The translations under genes were made by a program, and so were the position numbers. A DNA stretch of 64,000 nt from Chitinophaga pinensis (GTDB lineage: Bacteria; Bacteroidota; Bacteroidia; NS11-12g; UBA955), in NCBI GenBank assembly GCA_945888525.1, contig CAMDAF010000002.1, positions 83,378 to 147,377 on the forward strand, given 5' to 3'. This document shows, piece by piece, positions 63,971-64,000 of this stretch. The notes below the pieces were generated by a model that was not told where the DNA came from, searched no databases, and saw only the letters and a program-made list of their open reading frames with translations. How positions within the stretch are numbered: position 1 is the first letter of the stretch; each line of letters opens with the position of its first letter.

Positions 63971-64000
63971 AGCAATTTAGGGAAATTGCGTTTCAATGCA

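Noticed and set aside
1..64000. tRNA, rRNA, CRISPR array, insertion sequence or prophage
   Set aside because: No cloverleaf with the conserved T-arm, no regularly spaced long repeats, no transposase, integrase or phage structural motif was found on either strand.

Overview
This window is a 64 kb piece of an AT-rich bacterial chromosome. Several independent signs place it in the Bacteroidota. Secreted proteins end in type IX secretion (T9SS) C-terminal sorting domains, and one gene encodes a very large C25 peptidase of the PorU2 kind. murF and alr are fused, the E1 alpha and beta subunits are fused, and RNR is the class II NrdJ type. Genes are often preceded by TAnnTTTG (-7) boxes, some with an upstream TTG at 19-21 bp spacing. 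Non-ATG starts are common. I see no rRNA, tRNA, CRISPR array, insertion sequence or prophage. Gene density is high and most of the window is core metabolism and cell envelope.

Layout. 1-4455 is an envelope polysaccharide/lipid run (end of a glycosyltransferase, acyl-CoA synthetase, GT4 sugar-phosphate transferase). 4461-9226 holds the fused E1 gene, divergent dxs and a small membrane protein, closed by a perfect bidirectional terminator. 9294-12218 is an M16 protease. 12391-14412 is an unusual small cluster: two GNAT acetyltransferases, a SET-domain methyltransferase and a histone H1-like Lys/Ala/Pro repeat protein. 14641-17323 is TPR protein, phosphosulfolactate-synthase homologue and YqeY. 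17396-20148 (minus) is iscS-iscU-iscA plus a PAP2 phosphatase behind a good promoter. 20334-28482 is mixed: methylmalonyl-CoA epimerase, WG-repeat protein, recR, two T9SS cargo proteins, maf, a UbiA-type prenyltransferase and a rhomboid protease. 28610-34392 holds B12-dependent RNR, geranylgeranylglyceryl phosphate synthase and a polytopic membrane protein. 34419-40644 holds purK-purE and small conserved genes, then a minus-strand run including a fluoride channel and a conserved secreted family usually misnamed AsnB. 40684-49241 holds M13 peptidase, radA, a carboxylate/amino acid symporter, metK, a membrane protein and an RsmI-like methylase. 49300-60674 holds the PorU2-type sortase, a lytic transglycosylase, an amino acid permease, MurF-Alr and a GT39-like transferase. 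60675-61121 is non-coding with a decayed cyclase gene. 61122-63970 is a PiT phosphate transporter and an OprP/OprO-like porin.

How the genes connect. The SET/H1-like pair (25 bp apart, one shared terminator) parallels the chlamydial SET enzyme that methylates a histone-like protein, and is my leading candidate for an under-described system. GGGP synthase and the UbiA-type enzyme would catalyse successive steps of archaeal-type ether lipid assembly. PiT and the porin form a phosphate-uptake pair, and an 11-bp phased TAACA array at the PiT start looks like a tandem response-regulator site. The T9SS sortase homologue and its two candidate cargo proteins are all present here. Functions come from recognised motifs and family resemblance read by eye; no database search was run.
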